The notes under the pieces: generated by a model | Databases searched by the model: none | Seen by the model: only the letters and a program-made list of their open reading frames with translations | Told to the model about the DNA's origin: nothing | Shown: positions 51,161 to 62,329 of the stretch, one piece after another | Position numbering within the stretch: position 1 is the first letter of the stretch | How the letters are laid out: every line of letters starts with the position of its first letter | Assembly (NCBI GenBank): GCA_007844125.1 | Contig: CM017561.1 | Location: forward strand, 58,617,715-58,681,714 | Reading direction: 5' to 3' | DNA: 64,000 nucleotides | Origin: Sinonovacula constricta | Taxonomy: Eukaryota; Mollusca; Bivalvia; Cardiida; Solecurtidae | Made by a program: the position numbers and the translations under genes

Positions 51161-51589
51161 ACCTATTACTAACATTTAAAGCCCATAAAACAATTTCAAA
51201 ATGGCGGATGGCACATACACGTGTATTTATACTCTATCGAAACTCTTCGTTTTCTTTTAATTCTCCGAATTAAACAGCTAGCAACACAAATTATGACATA
51301 CATTGACAATATAATTAAACATCATATTCTAAGTTACGCGTAAAATATATACTTTAATGATTGTCCTATCAAAACATGTTAAAGCGTTTGAGTACTGCCA
51401 TTGTAAATAATTTTCGATTTTGCCTGTATGCATAAAACATATCCAGAATAGATCACAGATGAACATGACAACTAAAAGGTGTTATAAGACGATCAGCCTT
51501 TATCAGATATACGTAACCTTCTTCTGAAAATGTTGAGGCAAACTTTTGTCTAAGAAACACAGAAAATACTATTTTAACACTTGCTTAAT

Positions 51590-51880
51590 TGTTAGATTGT
51601 TAATTGTTAGTACACATCGTGAAATAAATCCGTCTAATAAATGTCCATTCTTTTCATAGTTATAATTTAGCCTGCTTGGGATTTCTGCTAAAATAGACAT
51701 CGTGTCAGAGCTGATTATACGGATTTTGGTATAACGTGATCTCAATGATAAATGCACAGAAATGACTTAATATTTTCTTTACGCTCTACGTGATCTGTGA
51801 CGTCCCTAAAGTCGCTACACTCAAAATACCATTTGTAATATATATACCTTCTCATGGTTGTAACAAACGTATTACTACAA
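51590..51880 (-). mobile_element. Fragment related to the piggyBac-like MITE
   Basis: The minus strand has GAGATCACGTTATA and CAGCTCTGACACGATGTCT, aligning with 33010-33055. Copy 1 lacks about 235 bp here (junction near 9135). Confidence 0.45.
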
Positions 51881-52163
51881 ATCCTCGTCATTAAAATTGA
51901 GATAATTATAGGACGCCGGTATTTTTCGTACATAAAATGACGGAAATTGTCGTATATACTGGACCGAACCCTCTAGCAGATTAAATTGTCATTATTATAT
52001 GTTTGCAGCGTGATACGTTCTGCAACTGGTTTGCTTGTATGTGATGTATGTGCCAATTTTCAACCCGTGTCGTGCCTTTTTTGCTTTCGTGTTTCACCAC
52101 AACTAAATAAAATAATTAAATAACACATTCCAACACGCCAAAGGCGCACATGTATATTTGCCC

Positions 52164-52296
52164 AAGGATCGTCATCCATATTATTCAGAAGGCGCTCTCG
52201 TCAGTCGGAACCTTTCCACTAGGATTGTAAACTGTTCGGATTGACACTGCAACATAACAATTGGTCATTTACACTCGGGTAAGTTTTCAATGCGTT
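52164..52296 (+). promoter_or_regulatory. Candidate promoter and noncoding 5' exon, copy 2
   Basis: Partner of 9440-9572 with two differences, donor GGTAAGTTT at 52278-52286. By analogy it would serve a further SLC6 paralogue beyond the window end, if the array continues. Confidence 0.45.
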
Positions 52297-52544
52297 TGTG
52301 TGTGTCATTATATTTAAATACATATACTCAGTTTGATGAATTAATAGTGGTAGCAATAAAGTAAACTTATGGATACGAATTTGTTGTATTTGCTCTTGGT
52401 CGTTTTGTTGATTTGCTTGATTATTTTATTTAAATGAATTTCTTAATGTACATTATTAAAAGCTTGATAAAATCTAAATGTAAAGCTTTTCTTTTCGACA
52501 TCAATATTAATTTGACTGTTTCATTTCTTTTCATCTTGTGTATG

Positions 52545-52577
52545 TGTGTGTGTGTGTGGGGGGGGGGGGGGGAGGGG
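52545..52577 (+). repeat. TG then poly-G tract
   Basis: Short TG run followed by about 15 G; copy 1 counterpart near 9810-9830 is shorter. Confidence 0.8.
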
Positions 52578-53079
52578 GTTTGCTTTCGTGTTTTTTGTCA
52601 TGAAATTGTGGTAATTTGCATTTTTTGTAAAAATAATACGAAGTATTTATATCACTGGTTTTTGATTTTCTGTATATAACGATGAACGACTATATTAGCA
52701 ATACTTGTAATATCTGTACTTTTATATTGTTATGGCACTGAAATTAGTAATTGTTCATACCTATATTGCCATTTTCCTGTTATCCACTGAAGCAAAAAAA
52801 TTAACTTAATCTACGTACCCATGTGATATTGTGAACAGCATCATGCTCGCGTATGTATGCGTTCATATATATATATATATATGTGATTTTTTTCTTATTC
52901 TGTTGTAGAGATTAAAAAATGATTTATACAAAGATCGTGTTCAGTTTTTATAATAACAAGTGATATGATGTGTTGTTAACGATAAACATTAAAAATAATG
53001 GTACTTGTTTGTCGAACTAAGATAAATAGTTCAAATGGGCGTGTAATTTTATGATTTCTTCTCCATTATTCTTTTAGAA

Positions 53080-53410
53080 GTTCATTAATAAAAGACAGCT
53101 GAAAGGCAGTTAAGATGACCTTATTTGACCCCCACCGCCGCCCCCGCCCCCAACCCGCACACACACACCTCCCAATACACCCGCCCCACACAACACACAC
53201 AGACATCAGCATTCTGTCAGAATACTGGAGGGGTCGCTAGGCAAGGGTACACTAAACTTAACTAAATTACTCGCACCCATATTGAAGCTTTCGTCACATC
53301 GCGAGTGTATAACAGCCATATATAGTACAATGTTCAGCTTGATATTGACGTAATAATTGAAAAGATGAAACCACGTTAACAAAGCATTAAACAATGTGAA
53401 TGATCACAAG
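53080..53410 (+). other. Conserved noncoding block, copy 2
   Basis: Partner of 10300-10620, sharing ACTGGAGGGGTCGCTAGGC and CACATCGCGAGTGTATAACA. Confidence 0.4.
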
Positions 53411-54170
53411 TTTCCGACAGATCATTGCATCTACCAAACGACTTTGTTGTCGCAACTGTTATTTAAAAGATAGTCTTGTTTCATTCCCCGACTCTACATA
53501 CCCAGTCATATGCATCTTTGCTGAAATGTTGTTTCCAGTCTAGAACTGTCAGTAATATGGTACCGTTAATTTGACTAGTTCTCGTGTTTTAGGACAATTA
53601 ATTAATATTTTAGATAAACGTTTGGTTCAAATATTAACTGATACATGTATTTTAGTTGTGCATTTTTGTCACCGTAGGTAAGGCGTACTGTATTCCAACT
53701 TATCACATTTAAACACATACTTCGACTAGTGCATATGTATTGCAACCATTAAGACATTAGTGTAAGCCGTTAAACGGTCTACATTTTGGCAACTGTTTTA
53801 CTGTCTTCGATAAGCTGAAATCGTTGGTAATGTTTGTATATAGTGCCATTTATAGTTCTATAATTATTACATTAATACAAGTCAGGAAAATATTGCAAAA
53901 TTATAAAAAGGATAATGAATGTTTTTTCTTCAATGTCTGTCTGTTCCAGTTATTTTTGTGCGTTTGATCTGAAATGTTATCTTCTGGAAATGAAAGAAAT
54001 CAATATAAATTGTTACTCACACGGCCTGGCAATCACATGTGCCTGTTTTTAACATGGGTTATTTTCAAGTCAGTAAGATCAATGTATGTAGATTGCTTTT
54101 TCTAAACAGTACGGCTTAATTTATGAAAATGTTATTATGTTAATTTTCCATTCATCGTTCAGTCGCATGA

Positions 54171-54484
54171 CCGGACCTGGTAGCGCAAACGGTAGAGCGT
54201 CGGCTCCAGGTACGGGAGGCCCCGGGTTCGATCCCGGGCCGCGACATACCAAAGTCGTTAAAAATGGTAGTGGTATAGCTCCCTTACTAACGCTCAAGCA
54301 AATATAAGGGTAGTTCCACGACTGGTTGGCCCGGTGTCAGGATAATGTGACTGGGTGTGGTATCATGCCAGGTGTTAACGGTATGCTATACACAGTGAAG
54401 GCAGCACTATATCTGCTTCATGCGGACACCGTCTCCAGATAACTGAAATACTGTTGGTGGGACGATAAACCCAATAAACAAACA
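54171..54484 (+). mobile_element. SINE family A, youngest-looking copy
   Basis: Full-length head CCGGACCTGGTAGCGCAAAC with A box, perfect B box (GGGTTCGATCCCGGGCC), body and tail ending ACCCAATAAACAAACA. It splits copy 2 where copy 1 (about 11205) is uninterrupted, with GCATG repeated on both sides as a likely target duplication. It inserted after the segmental duplication. Confidence 0.85.
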
Positions 54485-54762
54485 GTGGCATGTTCTACCA
54501 TTAGCAACACTTCGTTTAATGTTTTTCTTACGTGTGCCCTTTTCACTTTTAAACATGTAAAAAGCATCTGTTTTGTCTAACCAAGCGTTGCGCGACCAAA
54601 CTGATTCAATTAACAGATACGAGAGCAGTTCAGTCTAATGTAACTTACTTATGTATTGTAAATGCTGTAAAAGAACGCTCCGGAACGTAGGAATAAAGCT
54701 TACAAAGCCCTTTACTTGGACGGCGAGTTTTTATATGACAAAAGTGTATATTTCATATAATA

Positions 54763-54770
54763 GCGATTTG
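54763..54770 (+). other. Empty site of the Polinton-like element
   Basis: The sequence CATATAATAGCGATTTGGTG is continuous here, where copy 1 has CAGCGA, 8.6 kb of element, then CAGCGA again. Confidence 0.85.
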
Positions 54771-54784
54771 GTGAAAGTTAATTG

Positions 54785-56020
54785 TACATATTCACACTTC
54801 TTAATATACCTTCATTATTCGGTCAGTATCAAGCTAAGCAGTATTTTGTGTTTATCTTATCTGTACACACTGCGTATATCACCACATTTTCTTGTAGGAG
54901 TTATACATGTACTAGGTCGTTGACCTTAAAACTGCTTAAAAAAGTTGAAATGCTCCGCGACGATCTTGATTGCCCTTTCCTCAGTACACCAACGATATCA
55001 TATATGACCTAGTGATAAGATATCGGAATACTTTACCAACAGTAGCCTTACCAGATTTAAATATTTAAATAAAGAAGAAGCTTATTTACTAACATTGACC
55101 CAGTCGCTTTAAAATAGTATTACTTAATAAAATTGTTACAAAGTAATACATTTGCACAACCGACGTTTAGTGACGGCTCAAGAAGAAAAGAATCGGAATC
55201 CAGCGGATCAAAATACGACTCATGCGACAGAAATTGAGCTTTACCTTAATCATACTAAATATTAAATGAAGTGCTGTCTAAATCATTGGACATGGTAGGT
55301 TCTAAATCGCCTTTCATTATAATGGTATATATACATATACGTATATTGTAACGTTAAAAACATTAAAATATTATTGACTTCTGTTTTAAAGTGTTTCATA
55401 ATATGAAGGCTGTCTGTTATCCCAATTTTAATGGCATCATATATTACTTACTAGTGTGATATTATTTAAATTTTATAAATTAAAATAAACAATTTCGTAC
55501 AAATTGCTGTAAATTTGTTACAATATATAGGTGACAAGTGGCGTTTTGCATACAGTAAGTATTAAATTTAAACGCATTAAAATGTTTTAATTAACACATC
55601 AATGGATTAAGTAAGCTTTTAAACATGGAGGACATGTGATTCATCCGCTACTTATAATGGTTAATGAGTGCTTGTTAACAGAACGTGACAATTAGCAGAT
55701 GTGACTATTATACCATTGAAAATAGCGATCCAGAAACTTAGTGGTTGTGTAATACCTTTATTGAATTGTTGTCAATCCTTATTTAGTATTGGACATATAG
55801 TTCAATCCACTAATTATTACATTTTGAAAAGCCCTTTATCGATTCTCCACCTAAAAAAATAAAAAATAATATAAAATTTCGCAGAAAGAAAAAAATCGAC
55901 CAAAATTAGCGATGTGGTGGTGTGATTTGATATGAGGTGATTAACCTATTAAAGTATAATTCGCAGGTTTCCGTCTATAATAGTGGATATTTTATAACTT
56001 TACTTTCTTTAAATTTGTAT
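54785..56020 (+). other. Duplicated intergenic, no gene seen
   Basis: Colinear with 20140-21400. AT-rich. Retains AGGTCGTTGACCT near 54914. No supported ORF. Confidence 0.45.
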
Positions 56021-56881
56021 AAACAAGCATGTGGATAATAAAGCTATTTTATTGTAGAAATAAACATATTTAATCTGAAATTCCTTTCTCAAGTCATACT
56101 TCATTGCGTCTTATTTATATATAGATATATACATGCTGATTTTAATGGGTAAATATTATCATGCTTATGAGTATTTGTATAAACCAGATTCTTACTATAA
56201 ACAAATTAGATGCAATAGGAATGATTCATATATAATATAAAAAACTGGCGATAAGAAGAAAAAATTAAAACCATTGCACTCGAGTGTCCGTGATATTACT
56301 TATATATTGTTTACACATGGACGGGATACTTGATCAAATATAGAAATATATGCTGATGTACATGTATAACTAGCCCAAATTTTTGTTAAGAATAATATTG
56401 AATTGATAAACTTTTGCATATACTTTATGTAAGTTTCTACATTGTGGAGATCAGATTGGTCGCATTTAACGCCTGATGTCTGTCTTGCTTGGAAAATTGT
56501 ACCGTGTAGACACCACATTTGTCTTCAGAATTTGTTCAGTATTTGTGTTTAAACAAATATATTTCACTGAAAACATTGATGGAACACAGAACAGCCCCGT
56601 TTCAATAAACATAATGAAACGACATTGAACTGGTAAGTAAGTCAAAAGGAGCAGGAGCGCGAGGTCAACCCGAATAATTCGCAAGAAACAATTTCACAAA
56701 TATTTTTTGTAAAAGTGAGCAGAGAGTCTTGTTCCCGGACATGGACGTACCTCACTGAAGACATACAAAATAACAGGCAATCAGTTAAAGAGAAAATAAA
56801 ACCCTGGTAGGAGCAATTTTAAATAATACATAGGCACAGCAAGCATTTGTTTTTCATTGTTGTTGTTGCTTTGTTACATCG

Positions 56882-56905
56882 CAACGACACAATTATGGTC
56901 ATACT
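56882..56905 (-). mobile_element. SINE family B tail split by the LINE
   Basis: ACGACACAATTATGGTCAT is the tail of the SINE whose remainder resumes at 58015-58092 after the LINE. Confidence 0.6.
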
Positions 56906-58014
56906 CCAAACACATTGAATATCTATCGATAACTGTGGGTGACTCTAAAATAAACCAATCGGTTAATGTTAGAAATTTAGGTGCTATCTTTGATTCAAAC
57001 ATCGACATGGAAGAACACATCAATTCGGTATGCAGATCATGTTATGCTCATCTTAGACAAATAGGCAGATTTCGGAAATATCTGACAATTGATGCATCTA
57101 AACAACTTGTCACTTCATTGGTCATTTCGTGCCTAGATTACTGCAATGTACTATTGTATGGAGTACCTCAAACATTAATTAACAAACTGCAGCTTGCTCA
57201 AAATACAGCTGCCCGCATCATCTCCAGAACTTCGCGATATGATCATATTACACCTGTACTTAAAGAATTACATTGGCTTCCGGTGCAATACAGAATCCAG
57301 TTTAAAATTTTAACACACACCTACAAAGCTTTAAACGAAAAATCGCCGGAATATATGGAAGAAATGTTATGTGTTTACAAACCACGAAGGAATCTACGAT
57401 CTCAGAACAAAGCACTTACTTAAGTGATACCAACAAGTAAAACTGTAACCTATGGCGACCGACGATTTGAATATGCAGCTCCGAAACTGTGGAACGATCT
57501 GCCGTCTGGTTTGAGAGACTCAAGCTCATTGTGTTCTTTTAAACGTGCACTTAAAACACACTATTTCAAACAAGCCTATGAATAGTATTTTCATAGTGAA
57601 TAATCTGAGGCAGTGATTTTAGAAAACTGTGTGACTACTGTGTGATGTCAACCATACTTTTACAATTTGTTTTTAATTCTGTTAATATATTTTATGACAG
57701 TTACAAGTATTTAAAATGTTGATTATAAAATACATTATTTTTAATTTAGTATCTTGGAAGTTTCGCTAGAATATTTTAATCGTATGATGTCGATATTCAG
57801 TTATTTTAATTTCAAACGACTAGGTTAATACCACATTTTAATTATCTCATACTCTTGTTCTTTGTATGTCGTAGATTTATTATTTGAATGCTGTTTTAGC
57901 ATATTATATGTATTGCTGTATTAGTTATTAGTTTATATCATTGAAAAGCGCCTTTGAACGTGTATTTGAAAAGGGCGCTATATTAAGTTGGTAATTAATA
58001 ATAATAAATAATAA
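56906..58014 (+). pseudogene. 5'-truncated L2/CR1-like LINE insertion
   Basis: An open frame to 57423 encodes the C-terminal region after the RT palm: VNVRNLGAIFDSNIDMEEHI, LDYCNVLLYGVPQTLINKLQ, AARIISRTSRYDHITPVLKE, LHWLPVQYRIQFKILTHTY. After one stop it continues YGDRRFEYAAPKLWNDLPSG, SFKRALKTHYF. This order is characteristic of L2/CR1-type non-LTR elements. The 3' end is an AAT-rich simple repeat (57998-58014). It inserted into a family B SINE after the duplications. The first codons of the open frame are flanking sequence, not LINE. Confidence 0.8.
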
Positions 58015-58092
58015 TATTGCCGACGTCCAGCTAATTATTGGTAGAGGAAGACCCAAGACTTACGACTGGGAACAACCACTGGCGCACCGCAG
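58015..58092 (-). mobile_element. SINE family B body, truncated
   Basis: GCCGACGTCCAGCTAATTAT through GGCGCACCGCAG, cut at the local duplication junction. Confidence 0.6.
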
Positions 58093-59050
58093 CTATAACA
58101 CGCATGTGGAAAATAAAGCTATTTTATTGCAGAAATAAACATTTTTATTCTGAAATTCCTTCCTCAAGTCATACTTTATTGCGTCTTATCTATATATAGA
58201 TATATACATGCTGATTTTAATGGGTAAATATTATCATGCTTATGAGTATTTGTATAAACCAGATTCTTACTAAACAAATTAGATGCAATAGGAATGATTT
58301 ATATATAATATAAAAAACTGGCGATAAGAAGAAAAAATTAAGACCATTGCACTCGAGTGTCCGTGATTTTATTTATATATTGTTTACACATGGACGGGAT
58401 ACTTGATCAAATATAGAAATATATGCTGATGTACATGTATAACTAGCCCAAATTTTTGTTAAGAATAATATTCAATTGAAAAACTTTTGCATATACTTTA
58501 TGTAAGTTTCTACATTGTGGAGATAAGACCAGATTGGTCGCCTTTAACGCCTGATGTCTGTCTTGCTTGGAAAAATATACCGTGTAGACACCGCATTTGT
58601 CTTCAGAATTCGTTCAGTATTTGTGTTTAAACAAATATATATTTCACTGAAAGCATTGATGGAACACAAAACAGCCCCGTTTCAATAAACACAATGAAAC
58701 GACATTGGACTGATAAGTAAGACAAAAATAACAGGATCGCGGGGTCAACCCGAATAGTTCGCAAAAACAATTTCACAAAGATTTTTTTTGAAAGTGAGCA
58801 GAGAGTGTTTTCTCGGACACGGACGTACCTCACTGAAGACATGCAAAATGACAGGCAATCAGTGAAAGTGAAAATAAAACCCTGGTAGGAGCAATTTCTA
58901 ATAATACATAGACACAGCTAGCATTTTTTCTTTGTTTTGTTGTTTTGTTACATCGCAACGACACAATGATGGTCATATTGGCGATGTCCAGCTAATTATT
59001 GGTGGAGGAAGACCCCAGACTTACGTCTGGGAAGAACCACCGGCGCACCG
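58093..59050 (+). repeat. Local tandem duplication, second unit
   Basis: Second copy of 56020-56905, running on through an intact family B SINE. Confidence 0.8.
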
Positions 59051-59171
59051 CAGGTTAGCTTGAAAACCTCCCCACATGAAAGTTCCCGCCCCGACAGGGA
59101 CTGGAACCCACGCGGTGAGGGGCTGAGGAATTACAAGTCAGTGACTCTAACCGCTCGGCCACGGGCGCCCC
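58962..59171 (-). mobile_element. SINE family B, full copy
   Basis: Minus-strand head GGCGCCCGTGGCCGAGCGG (Ser/Leu tRNA-like A box), B-box-like GGGTTCCAGTCCCTGTCGGG, then body and tail. Partner of 22218-22409. Confidence 0.8.
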
Positions 59172-59351
59172 TCATATAAACTACATGTACTTGGAAAAGT
59201 ATGAACAAGTATCACAGGACCTATTTCCTTGTAACGCCAGCTTTTTAGGTCTTCATAATCTGCATTTGACGTAAACCAGTATGCCCAACACAGCCATTTT
59301 GTTGTCGAAAAGGCCATTTAAGCATCTTCTCGTGGTGGACTTTATACATGT

Positions 59352-59617
59352 GTTTGCTTATTTTATTGATAGCCCCACTACCAGTATTTCAATTATCTGG
59401 AGGCAGTGTCGGCTTGAAGCTAATATAGTGTTGCCTTCACTGAGTATAGCATGCCACAAACACCCATACCGCACCCAGTCGCTTTTGCCTGTCACCAGGC
59501 GAACCTATCGTGCCAATAATCTTATATCTGTTTGAGCATTAGGAAGGGAGCTACACCACTACCATTTTAACGACTTTGGTATGTCTCGGCTCTACCAATT
59601 GCGCTGCTAGGTCCGGT
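59352..59617 (-). mobile_element. SINE family A, minus-strand copy in copy 2
   Basis: Partner of 22629-22896; the 84-codon plus-strand frame here is SINE antisense. Confidence 0.8.
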
Positions 59618-60609
59618 TTATAAACGCGTAAGACAGTTTAACACAAATAAAGCAATATAAGCATAAATAAGTCAAGTGTATACATTTTTGTTTACGGCTA
59701 AAAACAGATTGGTTTACATGTAAGACTGTTTCGAATTTTTGCAACCACTATCCATGTCTACGTTGGTCTTGCGGAACATATGCAATCTCATTTAATGAGT
59801 CATTATTTGTCGTTGCGCATGCTTGCGGCGAATATATGTATTCGTTCCTGGAGAAGCCTTATGCATAGCGCTATGTTGTTCTATAAACAAGTGAAGTGCG
59901 GCGATGAAACATACAATTTTGGTTGTTCTTTGACTTAGGTGAGTATAAGAATTGAATGCAATTATAGTTTAAATTTTGCTACATTATTATCTGTCTCTTG
60001 AAATTGTTACTGTTCCATATACGTGCAATGTATATATGCTTTAAATATTTTTTAATATAAATTGCATTTTACGACAATGTGCTATGTACAAAATGTCAAA
60101 TGCTATGCTCTTTCTTGTTGTTTGAATTGGGGCATTTATTCCATGTGTTCTAGGACAATTCGTTACTGTATATGATTTGAGACATGGACGTTTGACGGCA
60201 TTGCATATATTTTGGTTACAACAAAGTTTGTTGGTCGTTTTTTTTTTTTGTAATCAAAACATGTTCCTTTGTTGAATAGGACCATGGCGGCGACCTTGGA
60301 TGCTCTGCATCAGTTGCCCCAACTTCGTGACTTCTTGAAGTTCGTGACATTTTTGTAAACCCATCAAGTAGATTACGCGTGCCCCTGCTAGAATAAAACA
60401 TATGTGGGTCATGTCATATCACCATAATATTAATAAGCAAAAATGCGTTTAACAGGTGAATAGCAACCTTTCTCGCGTAACTATCCGTCTGCTTTATTTG
60501 CTTTTTAGATTTGCAATTTGTGTTATTTTGTTGTTGTTGTTGTTGTTCATATAGAGAAAGCCGAAAAAAGACTTTACGAAAGAGGTTATTCGGCAAGAAA
60601 GACCCTGAC

Positions 60610-61385
60610 TTTATTACTGGTAAACAAAACTACAATAGTTCAGTAACAGAACTACAATAGTTGACTAACTTTTTCTACTTCCTTCTACAAAACTACAATA
60701 TTTTAGTTACTTTCTCTACTTCCTTCTGCAAAACTAAAGTAGCTCCGAAACTTTCTCTACTTCCTTCTACAAAACGACAATTGTTAACTTACTTTCTCTA
60801 CTTCCTTCTACAAATCTACAATAGTTCAGTAACTTTCTCTACTTCCTTCTACAAAACTACAATAGTTCACTTACTTTCTCTACTTCGTTCTACAAATGTA
60901 CAATAGTTCAGAAACTTTCTCTACTTCCTTCTACAAATCTGCAATAGTTCAGTAACTGTCTCTACTTCCTTCTACAAAACTACAATAGTTCAGTAACATT
61001 CTCTACTTCCTTCTACAAATGTACAATAGTTCAGAAACTTTCTCTACTTCCTTATACAAAACTACAATAGATCAGTAACTTTCTCTACTTCCTTCTACAA
61101 AACTACAATAGTTCAGTTACTTCCCCACTTCCTTCTATAAATGTACATTAGTTCAGTAACTTTCTCTACTTCCTTCTACAAAACTACAATAGTTCAGTAA
61201 CATTCTCTACTTCCTCCTACAAATATACAATAGTTCAGTAACTTTCTCTACTTTCTTCTACAAAACTACAATAGTGCAGTAACTTTCTCTACTCCTACAA
61301 CATAATAAGAATAGTTAAGTAATTCTTTTTACTTTCTACTAAAGAACTACAATAGTTCAGTAACAGAACTATAATAGTTCAACAT
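60610..61385 (+). repeat. 41-bp minisatellite array, expanded in copy 2
   Basis: About eighteen units of 41 bp: TTCAGTAACTTTCTCTACTT, CCTTCTAC, AAAACTACAATAG. Copy 1 has only about five. Confidence 0.9.
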
Positions 61386-61439
61386 CTTTCATAATTTACT
61401 ACTACAGTACTACTATGATACTTTGAGAACTTCTCTTAC

Positions 61440-61800
61440 TTCTTACTGCTATATCTCGTTACTTTAACTACTTCCCCAACTTTCTTCTGCAGTACTATGA
61501 TAATTCAGCTACTTCCCCAACTTTCTTCTGCAGTACTATGATAATTCAACTAATTCTCCAACTTTTTTCTGCAGTACTATGATAATTCAACTAATTCTCC
61601 AACTTTTTTCTGCAGTACTATGTTAATTCAACTACTTCCCCAAATTTCTTCTGCAGTACTATGATAATTCAGCTACTTCTCCAACTTTCTTCTGCAGTAC
61701 TATGATAATTCAACTTCTTCCCCAACCTTTTTCTGCAATACTTAAATAATTTAACTACCTTCCCAACTTTCTGCTGCAGTACTAGGATTATTAAACTACT
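61440..61800 (+). repeat. Second 41-bp minisatellite array
   Basis: About eight units with CTTCTGCAGTACTATGATAA and TTCAACTACTTCCCCAAC. Two adjacent units near 61535-61620 are nearly identical. Confidence 0.85.
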
Positions 61801-62329
61801 TCCATAACCCCTACTTTCAGCTACAGTACTATGAAACCTTTTACTTTGTCGTGTGTAGGAACAGAATTATAGAGATAGTAGTCATCTCAAGGTTAGCTCA
61901 AATATCGGAATGAATAGAAATAAGTTTATAACTTTCGACTAACAATCTAACTAGAAACTGATCTAAATATGATTCTCTTCCATTGCCGGTTTATTGCAAG
62001 TTCCATGGAATTCAGATCACCTCGGTTAATTCACGAATCATCTTTGAATGTTTTAACGAAACTTCTATATTTCGATACCTCTGACGTAGTCAAAACAGCA
62101 CCGATAAATGTGTTTAGTCATATCTTCTGTGCATACAATAGGAAGTGTATATCTTGCAAAATGTCAAATGTAAATTGAAAAAATGAGAAGACATCGGTCG
62201 CGCATAGTTGTTCTCTTCTCCAGTTACGCAGTAAAACTTCTGACTGATGTTTTGTTACCGTAGTAGATGTTGCTTCTTTTAATGTGCTTAAAAGAAGTAA
62301 ATATTATTTATCTTTTTATTTTATTTTTT

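Larger units (their letters stand above)
56020..58092 (+). repeat. Local tandem duplication, first unit
   Basis: 56020-56905 recurs at 58099-58985. Without its LINE insert the unit is about 960 bp. Copy 1 has this region once (21405-22300). The junction joins GCACCGCAG of a SINE to CATGTGGAAAATAAAGC. Confidence 0.8.

Noticed and set aside
54171..54260. tRNA gene
   Set aside because: Good A and B boxes but no closed acceptor stem, and a long SINE body follows; repeated elsewhere in the window.
54651..55012. ORFs of 90 and 76 codons
   Set aside because: Not conserved as frames in copy 1; conservation there is at the DNA level only.
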